A stretch of 48,214 nt of DNA, from the NCBI GenBank assembly GCA_027449025.1, contig DAIDMK010000020.1, positions 1 to 48,214 on the forward strand, read 5' to 3'. Positions 25,399 through 36,366 of the stretch are shown here, in pieces. Under the pieces are notes generated by a model. It made no database searches. It was not told where the DNA came from and saw only the letters and a list, made by a program, of their open reading frames with translations. The stretch's first letter is position 1, and each line of letters begins with the position of its first letter. Source of the stretch: Lutibacter sp. Its GTDB lineage: Bacteria > Bacteroidota > Bacteroidia > Flavobacteriales > Flavobacteriaceae. The position numbers and the translations under genes are program-made.

Positions 25399-26832
25399 AT
25401 GGAGAACGAAAAAATTATCGTAGAAAAAAATCAGGGACAACCCCTTTTAACGAACCAAACTGAAGGAAATTCCAAAAAATTATATATAGAAAGTTATGGC
25501 TGTTCCATGAACTTTAACGACAGTGAAATAGTAGCTTCCATTCTTTCAAAACAAGGATATAATACCACACATTTATTAGAAGAAGCCGACTTGGTTTTGG
25601 TGAATACTTGCTCTATTAGAGAAAAAGCAGAGCAAACTGTTCGCAAACGTTTGGAAAAATACAATGCCATAAAAAAAATAAATCCTACTATGAAAGTAGG
25701 CGTTTTGGGCTGCATGGCTGAACGTTTAAAAGCAAAACTTTTAGAAGAAGAAAAAATTGTTGATTTGGTTGTTGGACCAGATGCATACAGAGACCTACCA
25801 AATTTATTGGAAGAAATAAATGCAGGTCGTGATGCCGTAAACGTTATTTTATCAAAAGAAGAAACCTACGGCGATGTTTCTCCGGTTCGCTTAAACAGCA
25901 ATGGTGTTTCTGCTTTTGTTTCCATCACGAGAGGCTGCGACAATATGTGTACATTTTGTGTGGTGCCATTTACGCGCGGACGAGAAAGAAGTCGTGAACC
26001 TAAAAGTATTTTACAAGAAATACAGGAATTAAGCGAAAAAAACTACAAAGAAATTACGCTTTTAGGTCAAAATGTGGATAGTTACCTTTGGTATGGTGGT
26101 GGTTTGAAAAAAGATTTTAAAAATGCTTCAGAAATTGCTCGAGCAACAGCAGTGGACTTTTCACAATTGTTGGATATGGTGGCAACGGCATTTCCTAAGA
26201 TGCGGATTCGCTTTTCAACCTCAAATCCACAAGACATGAACTTGGATGTCATTTATACGATGGCAAAACACGAAAATATTTGCAATTATGTTCATTTGCC
26301 TGTTCAATCAGGAAGCACTTCAGTATTAAGAAGAATGAATCGCCAACATACACGCGAAGAATATATTGCGTTGATTGACAATATCAGAAAAATTATCCCT
26401 GATTGTGGCTTGTCACAAGATATAATGACTGGTTTTTGTGGTGAAACAGAAGAAGAACACCAAGAAACCTTAAGTTTATTGGAATATGTAAAATATGATT
26501 TCGGATTTATGTTCGCTTATTCTGAACGTCCCGGAACATTGGCAGAGAAAAAAATGGACGATGATGTTCCATTTGACGTAAAGAAAAGACGACTTGCTGA
26601 AATTATTTTATTACAACAAGAACATAGTTTGTACCATACCAATAAATTTATTGGGAAAACTGTTGAAGTTTTGATTGAAGGTGTTTCAAAAAAATCAGAT
26701 TCCCATTGGAAAGGAAGAAATTCGCAAAATGCGGTGATTGTTTTCCCTAAAGGAGATGAAAAAATGGGAGATTTAGTAAATGTTTATATTGAAGATTGCA
26801 CTTCTGCCACACTAATAGGAAAAAGAGTTTAA
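25399..26832 (+). CDS. miaB: tRNA-2-methylthio-N6-dimethylallyladenosine synthase
   Basis: This 477-residue methylthiotransferase adds the 2-methylthio group to i6A37 of tRNAs reading UNN codons. The N-terminal UPF0004 domain carries Cys35, Cys71 and Cys105 for one 4Fe-4S cluster; the radical SAM domain has CDNMCTFC (Cys180, Cys184, Cys187) for the second, and a TRAM domain forms the C-terminus (from about 410). The [10 protein letters not shown] segment after the cluster motif is diagnostic of MiaB. A loop of about 20 residues at 214-233 is longer than in E. coli. The sigma-54-type activator gene starts 3 bp after its stop, implying one transcript. Confidence 0.96.
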   Translation: MENEKIIVEKNQGQPLLTNQTEGNSKKLYIESYGCSMNFNDSEIVASILSKQGYNTTHLLEEADLVLVNTCSIREKAEQTVRKRLEKYNAIKKINPTMKVGVLGCMAERLKAKLLEEEKIVDLVVGPDAYRDLPNLLEEINAGRDAVNVILSKEETYGDVSPVRLNSNGVSAFVSITRGCDNMCTFCVVPFTRGRERSREPKSILQEIQELSEKNYKEITLLGQNVDSYLWYGGGLKKDFKNASEIARATAVDFSQLLDMVATAFPKMRIRFSTSNPQDMNLDVIYTMAKHENICNYVHLPVQSGSTSVLRRMNRQHTREEYIALIDNIRKIIPDCGLSQDIMTGFCGETEEEHQETLSLLEYVKYDFGFMFAYSERPGTLAEKKMDDDVPFDVKKRRLAEIILLQQEHSLYHTNKFIGKTVEVLIEGVSKKSDSHWKGRNSQNAVIVFPKGDEKMGDLVNVYIEDCTSATLIGKRV

Positions 26833-26835
26833 TTA

Positions 26836-28074
26836 ATGGAATCATTACAGGCCCTCAAGCAACGTTTTGAAATTATTGGAAACGATCCACACCTAAACAG
26901 AACCCTGGAAAAAGCAATTCGTGTTGCGCCAACGGATATTTCAGTGTTGGTTACAGGTGAAAGCGGTGTTGGTAAAGAAAGTATTCCAAAAATAATTCAT
27001 CATTTATCTCACAGAAAACATGCCAAATACATCGCAGTTAACTGTGGGGCAATTCCTGAAGGAACTATTGATAGTGAGTTGTTTGGCCATGAAAAGGGTT
27101 CGTTTACTGGCGCCATTGGTTCGCGTAGCGGTTATTTTGAAGTTGCAGATGGGGGCACTATTTTTTTAGATGAAGTTGGTGAATTGCCTTTAACCACGCA
27201 GGTTCGGTTATTGCGTGTATTGGAAAATGGCGAGTTTATAAAAGTGGGTTCTTCACAAGCGCAAAAAACCAATGTGCGCATTGTTGCCGCCACCAATGTA
27301 AATATGCAGGAAGCCATCAGCAAAGGAAAATTTCGGGAAGATTTATACTACCGTTTAAGCACTATTGAAATAAATTTACCGCCTTTGCGTGAACGTGTTG
27401 GCGATATTCATTTGTTGTTTAGAAAATTTGCTTCAGATTTTGCCCAAAAATATAAAATGCCGTCTGTTAAACTTTCTGATAATGCCATAAAGATGTTGGA
27501 AAATTATGGATTCCCAGGAAATATTCGGCAGTTGCGCAATATTGCTGAAGAAATTTCCGTCGTTGAAGAAAACAGGTTGATTTCCTCCGAACGATTGTTA
27601 CAATATTTACCGGCCAAAGGCACCAATTTACCTTCGATAATCGAAAATAAAAAATCGAACAGTGAGTTCTCCTCAGAACGAGAAATTATGTACAAGATTT
27701 TGTTCGATATGCGAAACGACATTAACGATTTGAAAAAATTAACCCTCGATTTGATGCAAAGTGGTAGTGTAGAAAAAGTTAAAGAGGAAAACAAAAAATT
27801 AATTCAGAAGATTTATAAAGAAGATGATAATTCAGATGCTGAAATGGAAAATCAGGTGGAAGTGGTAAGGATTAACAACAATTATAAAGAATCTGACAAT
27901 TATGATTTTGAAGAAACCATTGATGCCGATGAAAGCCTGTCCATTCAAGACAAAGAGATAGAATTGATCAAAAAATCTTTAGACCGCAATAAGGGTAAGA
28001 GAAAACTGGCGGCAAAAGAATTGGGAATTTCGGAAAGAACTTTGTATCGAAAAATAAAACATTACGATCTATAA
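26836..28074 (+). CDS. Sigma-54-type AAA+ transcriptional activator without receiver domain
   Basis: This 412-residue protein begins directly with the AAA+ domain: Walker A GESGVGKES (41-49), the sigma-54-contacting loop in variant form GSFTGA (88-93) where GAFTGA is usual, Walker B GGTIFLDEVGELP near 110-122, and the arginine-finger region after it. A Fis-type helix-turn-helix closes the protein (RKLAAKELGISERTLYRKI). There is no N-terminal receiver, PAS or GAF domain, so activity must be controlled by level or by a partner, as in PspF. The segment between AAA+ and HTH (about 260-370) is acidic and low in motifs. It is cotranscribed with miaB and precedes lptE. Targets are unknown. Confidence 0.88.
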   Translation: MESLQALKQRFEIIGNDPHLNRTLEKAIRVAPTDISVLVTGESGVGKESIPKIIHHLSHRKHAKYIAVNCGAIPEGTIDSELFGHEKGSFTGAIGSRSGYFEVADGGTIFLDEVGELPLTTQVRLLRVLENGEFIKVGSSQAQKTNVRIVAATNVNMQEAISKGKFREDLYYRLSTIEINLPPLRERVGDIHLLFRKFASDFAQKYKMPSVKLSDNAIKMLENYGFPGNIRQLRNIAEEISVVEENRLISSERLLQYLPAKGTNLPSIIENKKSNSEFSSEREIMYKILFDMRNDINDLKKLTLDLMQSGSVEKVKEENKKLIQKIYKEDDNSDAEMENQVEVVRINNNYKESDNYDFEETIDADESLSIQDKEIELIKKSLDRNKGKRKLAAKELGISERTLYRKIKHYDL

Positions 28075-28133
28075 TTAAAATAAGTAACTTTGAACTTAAT
28101 TTTCAGAGTCCTAAACAACATTAAAACAGTAGA

Positions 28134-28640
28134 ATGAAAAAAATTGGTTACCTTATATTATTGCTACTTACTTTCACCACACAAAGTTGTGGGATTTATT
28201 CATTTACTGGAACGAATATACAGTCTGACGTAAAAACGATACAAATTGACTATTTTCCAAACAATGCCATTTTGGTTGAACCTTCTTTAAGTCAGGAGTT
28301 TACTGTTCGTTTACAGGATTTGTTTTTACAACAAACCAATTTAAGTTTGGTGAAATCTGGAGGAAATTTGCAGTTTGAAGGTGAAATTACAGGATACAAA
28401 ATTAACCCGATGACGGCAACTGCAGAACAAACCGCTGCACAAAACCGACTAACAATTACGGTAAATGTTCGCTTTTACAATAACAAACTTGAAGCAGATA
28501 ATTTTGAGAAGAGCTTTTCACACTATTATGATTATGATGGTAATGCACAATTAACCGGTACTATATTAGATGATGCATTCGATGAAATTCTAGGGCGTAT
28601 CACACAAGATATTTTTAATGCATCTGTGGCAAAATGGTAA
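28134..28640 (+). CDS. lptE: LPS-assembly lipoprotein LptE
   Basis: This 168-residue lipoprotein (signal ending TTQSC, Cys19) has the LptE signature of Bacteroidota: a CGIYSFTG start, then FPNNAILVEPSLSQEFTVRL and LQFEGEITGYKINPM, and a helical C-terminus. It partners LptD in inserting lipopolysaccharide into the outer membrane. It starts 59 bp after the activator gene; a TAACTTTG box near 28085-28092 may give it an additional promoter. The TPR-protein gene starts 3 bp after its stop. Confidence 0.88.
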   Translation: MKKIGYLILLLLTFTTQSCGIYSFTGTNIQSDVKTIQIDYFPNNAILVEPSLSQEFTVRLQDLFLQQTNLSLVKSGGNLQFEGEITGYKINPMTATAEQTAAQNRLTITVNVRFYNNKLEADNFEKSFSHYYDYDGNAQLTGTILDDAFDEILGRITQDIFNASVAKW

Positions 28641-28643
28641 ATT

Positions 28644-29441
28644 ATGAACAGCGCTGATTTTACTTATTTATTACAATATCCAGAGTATATTGACGCTAAA
28701 AAAACGCAAGCGTTGGATGAGGTTATTGCCGAATTTCCTTATTTTCAATCGGCAAGGGCTATTCAGTTAAAAGGACTCAATAAAACAAACAGCTTTAAAT
28801 ACAACCAATCATTAAAAAAAACAGCAACTTTTACTATAGATAGAAAAGTGCTTTTTGATTTTATCACGTCACCAATATTTATTACAAAAACAGAGGCAGT
28901 ACACGAATCTACGCAAGAAATTGAAGTTGCTGAAGCCGAAGATGTTAAAGCGCTGCATAAAAAAATTACCGATTCATTTTCCGATAAAAATGTAGCAACT
29001 GATGCTACTGCCATTCAAAATAAAGAAATTGAAAAAGAAGCCGATGTGCTAGAAATAGGAAAACCGCTTCAATTTGTAAGTTCAGAGCCACACTCCTTTA
29101 ATGAATGGATGCAATTGGTTTCTCAAAAACCCATTGTACGAGAAGAAAATTCAGCTCAAAAAATTGAAGAAAAATTTAACCTAATAGATAAATTTATAGA
29201 GTTAAATCCTAAAATAAAACCGATAGACAAAAACGCCATAAATACAGACGTTATTATAGATAGTTCAACAGAAAATGAAAGTTTGATGACGGAGACCTTA
29301 GCGAAAGTTTATCTTGAACAAAAAAAATATGAAAATGCCATTAAAGCTTATCGCATTTTAATTTTGAAATATCCAGAAAAAAGTGGTTTCTTTGCAGACC
29401 GAATTAAAGCAATAAAAAATTTACAAAAAAATAAGTCATGA
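28644..29441 (+). CDS. TPR-containing protein of unknown function
   Basis: This 265-residue protein has no signal peptide or membrane helix. The first 75 residues are conserved-looking (YLLQYPEYIDAKKTQALDEVIAEFPYFQSARAIQLKGL); the middle is Glu/Lys-rich and low in complexity; the last 50 form a TPR-like helix pair (LMTETLAKVYLEQKKYENAI, then KAYRILILKYP). The gene is locked between lptE (3 bp) and secG (4-base ATGA overlap), so it is co-translated with envelope-transport genes and may scaffold one of them. This is positional inference. Confidence 0.8.
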   Translation: MNSADFTYLLQYPEYIDAKKTQALDEVIAEFPYFQSARAIQLKGLNKTNSFKYNQSLKKTATFTIDRKVLFDFITSPIFITKTEAVHESTQEIEVAEAEDVKALHKKITDSFSDKNVATDATAIQNKEIEKEADVLEIGKPLQFVSSEPHSFNEWMQLVSQKPIVREENSAQKIEEKFNLIDKFIELNPKIKPIDKNAINTDVIIDSSTENESLMTETLAKVYLEQKKYENAIKAYRILILKYPEKSGFFADRIKAIKNLQKNKS

Positions 29442-29785
29442 CATACACATTATTTTTGATTCTAATTATGATCGTAGCATTTTTGCTCATATTAATCATT
29501 ATGGTTCAAAATCCAAAAGGCGGAGGATTATCATCTTCTTTTGGTGGTGGCGGAACACAAGCTTTAGGAGGCGTTCAAAATACAACCAACTTTTTAGATA
29601 AAAGTACTTGGACACTTTCAATCGTACTGCTTGCCTTAATTTTATTGTCAAACTTCGCTGCGCCTAAAGCAAATGTTGTTGACACAAGCTCAGAAATTGA
29701 AAACACCATTCAAAATCGTGAAGTTCAGGATGCACCTGCACAACCAGCAACTTCAACACCTTTTACGCAAGATACAGCTCAATAG
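29438..29785 (+). CDS. secG: Preprotein translocase subunit SecG
   Basis: This 115-residue protein has two transmembrane helices (about 1-22 and 52-72) around the conserved loop VQNPKGGGLSSSFGGGGTQALGG, the SecG signature. It is the small stimulatory subunit of the SecYEG channel. A C-terminal tail of about 40 polar residues is longer than in E. coli, which is common in Bacteroidota. The ATG overlaps the TPR-protein stop (ATGA). A strong terminator follows. Confidence 0.94.
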   Translation: MTYTLFLILIMIVAFLLILIIMVQNPKGGGLSSSFGGGGTQALGGVQNTTNFLDKSTWTLSIVLLALILLSNFAAPKANVVDTSSEIENTIQNREVQDAPAQPATSTPFTQDTAQ

Positions 29786-29808
29786 AAATTATTGAAAAAT
29801 AAATCCTT

Positions 29809-29845
29809 AAAAATGCCAATGTGAATGACACGTTGGCATTTTTAT
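29809..29845 (+). terminator. Terminator after secG
   Basis: AAAAATGCCAATGTG and CACGTTGGCATTTTT pair over 15 bases with one T-G wobble around a 5-base loop, then a T-rich tract. It separates the miaB-secG unit from groES-groEL. Confidence 0.9.
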
Positions 29846-29890
29846 TTTCATATTTCCCCTTTAATAACACATTTGTCAGTTTTATTGAAT

Positions 29891-29905
29891 TGGCACAATT
29901 TTGGA
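29891..29905 (+). promoter_or_regulatory. Possible sigma-54-like element upstream of groES
   Basis: TGGCAC followed four bases later by TTGGA resembles the -24/-12 elements, but the spacer is one base short and -12 GC is not met. A TGTCA lies 12 bases upstream. There is no CIRCE palindrome (TTAGCACTC and its complement) near groES, so HrcA control of that kind is unlikely. Confidence 0.25.
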
Positions 29906-29949
29906 ATCTTCATTCTAAGAATTAATAATTTTTTTAAAATCGATTAAAA

Positions 29950-30228
29950 ATGAGTAAAATTAACATTAAACCATTAGCAGATAGGGTTTTAGTAAAACCT
30001 CTTCCGGCTGAAAAAACAACTGCTTCAGGACTTATAATTCCAGATTCAGCCAAAGAAAAACAACAAAAAGGAACTGTGATGGCAATTGGTACCGGATTGA
30101 AAGACGAACCAATGACAGTAAAAGTTGACGATACCGTATTATTCGGCAAATATGCAGGCACCGAGCTTGTTATTGATGGGACTGAATATTTGATTATGAG
30201 AGAAAGTGATATCTTGGCAATTGTTTAA
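29950..30228 (+). CDS. groES: Co-chaperonin GroES
   Basis: This 92-residue protein begins [19 protein letters not shown] and contains the mobile loop ([17 protein letters not shown]) and the C-terminal [14 protein letters not shown], the classical GroES. It caps the GroEL ring during protein folding. It lies 154 bp before groEL, an unusually long gap containing a palindromic repeat. Confidence 0.97.
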   Translation: MSKINIKPLADRVLVKPLPAEKTTASGLIIPDSAKEKQQKGTVMAIGTGLKDEPMTVKVDDTVLFGKYAGTELVIDGTEYLIMRESDILAIV

Positions 30229-30262
30229 AGAAGCTTTTGGCTTTTAGCTATAAGTTAGAAGC

Positions 30263-30288
30263 AGTGACAGGTCTCGACCCGTCTGTAC
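30263..30288. repeat. Imperfect palindrome in the groES-groEL gap
   Basis: GACAGG and CCCGTC flank TCTCGA, giving a mostly paired hairpin centred on GACAGGTCTCGACCCGTC. It is preceded by a short internal repeat of GGCTTTTAGCT type. It has no T-run after it, so it is not a standard terminator; I have seen closely similar words in intergenic DNA of other flavobacteria, from memory only. Confidence 0.5.
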
Positions 30289-30358
30289 AAAAAGTTAAAA
30301 TAAAATCTTAAAAAATAATTCTTAAAGATTTATGCAATAAATAAACCGTATTGCATAA

Positions 30359-32014
<1,656 letters not shown>

Positions 32015-32066
32015 TTAGCACCTAAATATAGTTTACACAGTTTATTGTGTCCTAGAAAAGGGATTT

Positions 32067-32101
32067 AAACCCTGCACTTTAATTTAAAGTGCAGGGTTTT
32101 T
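32067..32101 (+). terminator. Terminator after groEL
   Basis: AAACCCTGCACTTTAA and TTAAAGTGCAGGGTTT are exactly complementary (16 bp) with a T-run after them; the short A-run before them would allow termination in the other direction too. Confidence 0.93.
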
Positions 32102-32266
32102 GTATTGCGAAAAAATTTAAATTTTTATGGGATAAAATCAGGATATATAAAAGGGTTTCACACTGTTACACGTTCGACCTACCATAAAGTTTAGGCTACA
32201 AATATTGCTATTAAGTCTTAAGTATTTCAAACTTACACAGATTTTGAGATACTGCTATATATTTTT

Positions 32267-32647
32267 TTACTTAACGGCAATCAGCGAGATTTCAACGTTT
32301 ACAAACTTTGGTAAGTTTCCTACTTCCACAGTTTCGCGTGCAGGTTCATTACTGGCAATAAAATATTTACCATAAACAGCATTCATTTTTGAAAAATCGT
32401 TCATATTTTTGATGAAGATGGTAGTTTTTACCACGTTCTCAAAAGTCATTCCAGCTTCAGCCAAAACAATTTTCAAATTTTCCATCACTTGTTTGGTCTC
32501 ATCTTCAATAGTGTTGGTAACCAGTTCCCCAGTTTTAGGATTGATGGCAATTTGCCCTGAAGTGTATAAAGTGTTTCCTGCCAATACCGCCTGATTGTAT
32601 GGACCAACTGGTGCCGGAGCGTTGATAGTGTTAATTATTTTTTTCAT
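32267..32647 (-). CDS. ridA: RidA family enamine/imine deaminase
   Basis: This 126-residue protein carries the RidA signatures APVGPYNQAV near 11-20, LYTSGQIAINPKTGEL, and the C-terminal ARETVEVGNLPKFVNVEISLIA, with the Arg in PARETVEV that contacts the substrate carboxylate. It hydrolyses reactive 2-aminoacrylate and related enamines formed by PLP enzymes. It is a single-gene minus-strand unit between groEL and a stretch without genes. Confidence 0.92.
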   Translation of the reverse strand: MKKIINTINAPAPVGPYNQAVLAGNTLYTSGQIAINPKTGELVTNTIEDETKQVMENLKIVLAEAGMTFENVVKTTIFIKNMNDFSKMNAVYGKYFIASNEPARETVEVGNLPKFVNVEISLIAVK

Positions 32648-33053
32648 TTTATAAATTGTTTAGTGGTTAGCTTTTCAAGTAAATTTTTAATTTTGCTTTA
32701 ACTTTTAGTTCTATCCCAGCCCTATTATAAAGTAAGGGAGTTGATTTGAGATTAGAATTATATTATTTGTACAAATTTTTAAACCTATAACATTTCTTTA
32801 ACCTTTTATAATTTGCCCTTTGGGGCTATGGTGCAATGTTATCAAGTTAAGCAATAATTCAATAAAACCATTGGATGATGATCCAAAAATTGATTCTTTG
32901 CAATTGTAAAAAAACGAATCCAATGATTGATACAAATATAAATATAATAGGGGAGTTGAAAGAATTTTCAAACGTTAAACGCTCCAACTTAGAATTAATA
33001 GAATTGTTCAATGGAAAAAACCTCTAATATTAGCGCTGACTTATATTTTTAGT
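32648..33053. other. 406-bp gap between ridA and the serine hydrolase gene
   Basis: No gene of normal length is present. It holds a short palindrome TTGGAT-GATG-ATCCAA (32871-32886) with a second ATCCAAT word 30 bp later, and a 34-codon plus-strand frame from an ATG at 32923 to a TAA at 33027 (MIDTNINIIGELKEFSNVKR...). The little frame has no recognisable family and could be chance or a gene remnant. Confidence 0.5.
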
Positions 33054-34481
33054 CTAATTCAATAAAATTTGATATTGCTGATTTACTAAATAAGGGTTGG
33101 AGACTTCTAAGTTTTTGTATGAAAGAAATTGCGCATTCTGTTTGTTGTAAATGTTTGCTATTTTTTCTATGATCTCTATTGCTTCAGTTCTTGGAATTTC
33201 CGTAAAATTTACTATCCCATTTTTTAAATTATTGAGGTCATAAATATTTGTATTTTCTAAAAACGACACAAAACCTTCATACTTAGAAAAGTCCTTGCTA
33301 AGTTCATATAGTTTCTCAGAAATAGGCGTAATTGAATTAAAACTGTTGTTACTTAATACGATAATGGTGATATCGTCCGCTTTATAATTTCTTAAGGTAG
33401 TGCTAAACCCATTCCATACCCCATTATGATATACCAATTCACTGTCAAGTTCCTGCTTAAATCTAAATCCAAATCCATAAGGCACTAGTTGGCCTCTGTT
33501 GGTTTTGCCCGGCAGGTATGCCTGTGCCAAGACTTCTTTATTTAAAACAGTATTCATTTCTAAAGATTGATGCCACTTAAACAAGTCATTTACTGTTGAA
33601 TATACACCTTTATCCCCAACAACACCATCATTAACTGTAAATGGGATGGCTATGTAGGACCTACCATATCTCCTAAAACCAACCAATTCGTCCTTTTTGG
33701 TTTCTTCATTAGGATTATGAACATAAGTATGTTCCATATCTAAAGGCTTAAAAAATCTGCTATCAAGAAAATCTCCCAAACTTTGGTTGCTTACTTTTGA
33801 AACAATGGAAGCCAGTATAAAATACCCTGTATTGCTATAATCGAATCTGCTTCCCGATTTAAAATAAACCTGCATTTTTAATTTGTTCATTAGTTTTAAC
33901 ATGTCGGAATTATCTGGAGGCATTTTACTGTTCCAGTTGTGTTCAGCTGCATACATATAGTTTGGAAGTCCGGATGTATGGTTTAACAAATGACGAATTT
34001 TGATATTTTTATAGGGAAAATCCGTTAAATATTTTGTTGCAAAATCATCTAAATCCAGCTTACCTTCTTGGTACAACAACAAAATTGCAGCTGCGGTAAA
34101 CTGTTTAGAAACTGAGGCCAGTTGGTAGGTACTTGTACTTTCAATGGGTTCTTTCTGCCTTAGATCTTTAAGCCCAATATGCTCCTCAAATAAGATCTTT
34201 CCATTTTTAGCCAATAAAATACTGCCATTAAAACCATACTTTTGCTTTAGTTGACTTGTGTAATTATGAATTTTTTCTAAAGGAACCTTGTAAGTTGATT
34301 TTAGAATTAAATCTTCCAATTCATTTTGTTTGCTGAAATTTGAATTAAATACCTTGGAAACACCGTCAGCTTCAATATTGCTAAAATGCTCAGATTGTTG
34401 AGGACGGGAAGGGTTATTTAATCCGAATAAAAAAAATATTGGTACAAATAACAAAGCGAAAATTATATAGGGTTTCTTCAT
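33054..34481 (-). CDS. Serine hydrolase, class C beta-lactamase fold
   Basis: This 475-residue protein has a hydrophobic signal or anchor (residues 5-20), then a beta-lactamase/penicillin-binding-protein fold: SVSK (Ser123 to Lys126), YSN (Tyr215 to Asn217) and an HNG triad segment near residue 365 (LVYHNGVWNGF). The nucleophile Ser123 and Lys126 pair defines serine acyl-transfer chemistry. Relatives include esterases, D-aminopeptidases and D,D-peptidases; most are not resistance enzymes, and nothing here argues for antibiotic hydrolysis. About 100 C-terminal residues have no motif I know. It is a single gene, not adjacent to the blaI pair at the end of the window. Confidence 0.85.
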   Translation of the reverse strand: MKKPYIIFALLFVPIFFLFGLNNPSRPQQSEHFSNIEADGVSKVFNSNFSKQNELEDLILKSTYKVPLEKIHNYTSQLKQKYGFNGSILLAKNGKILFEEHIGLKDLRQKEPIESTSTYQLASVSKQFTAAAILLLYQEGKLDLDDFATKYLTDFPYKNIKIRHLLNHTSGLPNYMYAAEHNWNSKMPPDNSDMLKLMNKLKMQVYFKSGSRFDYSNTGYFILASIVSKVSNQSLGDFLDSRFFKPLDMEHTYVHNPNEETKKDELVGFRRYGRSYIAIPFTVNDGVVGDKGVYSTVNDLFKWHQSLEMNTVLNKEVLAQAYLPGKTNRGQLVPYGFGFRFKQELDSELVYHNGVWNGFSTTLRNYKADDITIIVLSNNSFNSITPISEKLYELSKDFSKYEGFVSFLENTNIYDLNNLKNGIVNFTEIPRTEAIEIIEKIANIYNKQNAQFLSYKNLEVSNPYLVNQQYQILLN

Positions 34482-34913
34482 TCTTGGCTTCTTTCTCTTA
34501 TTTTATTAGATTGAAAATATGACTAAACTATAATCAAAAATTTCTAATTTTTTAACGCGCTCTTTTCACATTTATTGGGTTGGAAACGTAGTAAATAATA
34601 TTAAATTTTACAATTATACAAAAATTATGTGATAGCTGATAAAAAAAATCATCAAAATAGCTTTTATTGCTTAGCATATATTTTGGACTGCCTTTTAGGC
34701 AAACTAGGTTTCAACTGATACATATCATTTTAAAATTAAAAAATAAGACCTAATTTTAATGATGTAATCCTAAATAAATGAAGTGAGCATAATAAAAAGT
34801 TGCTATAGACTCAAATAAAAATAGATGACGCTAGCTTTTGTGAGCGGGTAAAGCAATTACACCAGCCTGTCGGCAGATAGGTATGACTGAATTAAAACAA
34901 TAAATAATTATAT
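34482..34913. other. 432-bp gap between divergent genes
   Basis: The gap holds the leaders of the serine hydrolase and the beta-CASP RNase. Visible structure: a small hairpin TGCC-TTTTA-GGCA at 34689-34701, and a palindrome-like word CCTGTCGGCAGATAGG at 34866-34881 close to the RNase start. I find no reading frame, tRNA or strong TAnnTTTG box. Confidence 0.5.
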
Positions 34914-36272
34914 ATGAAACTTACATTTTTTGGTGGCGCAGGAACGGTAACCGGTTCTAAAATTTTATTGGAAGTTAATTATAAAAAAATAATGATAGAT
35001 TGTGGTTTGTTTCAAGGACTGAAGGAATTGCGTCTAAAAAACTGGGAAGACATCCCGCCAGATTTCAAGGAATTGGATTTAGTTTTACTGACTCATGCGC
35101 ACTTGGACCACTCAGGATACCTTCCTGTTTTGGTTAAAAACGGGTATTCAGGAAAAATTTTTAGCACCCCTGCAACTAGAGATTTAACGGAAATAATTTT
35201 GTTAGACAGTGCTAAAATACAGGAAGAAGATGCCCGAAGAGCCAATGAACACCACTACACCAAACACGATCCCGCCAGGCCTTTATATGATGTTGAGGAT
35301 GCAAAACTAACCATGACCTACTTCGAAACTTTTGAATTGAATGTTTGGCATATTATTGACGACAATATAAAATTCAAATTTATGAATAGCGGTCATATTT
35401 TGGGCAGTGCTTTTATTGTATTGGATGTTAATGGTAAAATTATTGTCTTCTCAGGCGATATCGGAAGAAAAGAACCGGTGATTTTACATCCATTTGAATA
35501 TATTGAAAAAGCAGATTATCTTGTTGTTGAATCTACCTACGGAAACAGAAATCATCAATTTTCATCAATTAATGAAATGTTGCTGAAGTACATAAATCAT
35601 ACTTACAATAAAGGAGGTATTTTAATTATTCCTACATTTTCTGTAGAGAGGGCGCAGGAAATTATTTACTTATTAAGTTTGCTAAAACGGGATAATCTGT
35701 TGCCTAATATTCCGATATTCCTTGATAGTCCGATGGGTGTGAATGCCACGGAAGTTTATTTTAAATATAAAGACAACCACATATTATCAGATGCTGATAT
35801 TAAAAGTATGCAAGCAACAGTTCATTTGATTACTGAAATAAATGCTTCTAAGATGATTGTCGATAATAATGATCCAAAAATTGTATTGGCCGGAAGCGGC
35901 ATGATTACTGGCGGAAGGGTTTTGCATTATCTGGACAAACTGATTTCAGATAAAAAAAACAGTTTGTTAATTGTTGGATATCAAGCTGAGGGAACTCGTG
36001 GCAGGGCCTTGCTCGCAGGCGATACTGAAATTAAGTTTTTTGGTGAATATCATAAAGTAGCTATTGAAATTTTCAAGATTAATGAATTTTCCGGGCATGC
36101 AGACCAGCGTGAAATGTTAGATTGGCTTAAACATTTTAAAGAACCGCCAAGGCTTACCTTTATCAATCATGGAGAACCACATCAAAGTCAGGCCTTTAAA
36201 ACCAAAATTAAAACAGAACTAAATTGGAATTGTACGGTTGCTAAACCAAATAATGCGTATTATTTGGATTGA
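34914..36272 (+). CDS. Beta-CASP metallo-beta-lactamase ribonuclease
   Basis: This 452-residue protein has the metallo-beta-lactamase metal motif HAHLDHSGYLP (His61, His63, Asp65, His66), later ligands in SGHILGSAF and SGDIGRKE, and the beta-CASP segments TFSVERAQEIIYLLS, DSPMGVNATEVY and GSGMITGGRVLHYL. The C-terminal RNA-metabolising motif is SGHADQREMLDWL and INHGEPHQSQAF. This is the CPSF73-like architecture of RNA endo- or exonucleases that use two zinc ions. It lacks the KH domains of the archaeal form. The exact substrate is unknown. It is a single-gene unit; structured repeat copy B follows it. Confidence 0.9.
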   Translation: MKLTFFGGAGTVTGSKILLEVNYKKIMIDCGLFQGLKELRLKNWEDIPPDFKELDLVLLTHAHLDHSGYLPVLVKNGYSGKIFSTPATRDLTEIILLDSAKIQEEDARRANEHHYTKHDPARPLYDVEDAKLTMTYFETFELNVWHIIDDNIKFKFMNSGHILGSAFIVLDVNGKIIVFSGDIGRKEPVILHPFEYIEKADYLVVESTYGNRNHQFSSINEMLLKYINHTYNKGGILIIPTFSVERAQEIIYLLSLLKRDNLLPNIPIFLDSPMGVNATEVYFKYKDNHILSDADIKSMQATVHLITEINASKMIVDNNDPKIVLAGSGMITGGRVLHYLDKLISDKKNSLLIVGYQAEGTRGRALLAGDTEIKFFGEYHKVAIEIFKINEFSGHADQREMLDWLKHFKEPPRLTFINHGEPHQSQAFKTKIKTELNWNCTVAKPNNAYYLD

Positions 36273-36366
36273 GATTGAAAACTAACTGCAAAAAATGAGA
36301 TGAAAATTTGTGACAGACCCTAAAGTGATTGTATTATTTTTGAATTTTTGATTGAAGTTGTAAGTT

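Noticed and set aside
32170-32200. GTTCGACC in the groEL-ridA gap, which looks like a tRNA T-loop
   Set aside because: No pairing T-stem, anticodon arm or CCA-proximal acceptor stem could be found around it.
33505-33535. GGCAGGTATGCCTG inside the serine hydrolase gene as an inserted repeat
   Set aside because: The encoded segment (AYLPGKTNRG) fits the normal protein family, so it is coding sequence with a chance palindrome.
33054-34481. Beta-lactamase-fold gene as the target of the BlaI-type repressor
   Set aside because: It is 12 kb away on the other strand, has no AACTAA-N4-TTAGTT site, and its fold is shared with many esterases and peptidases.
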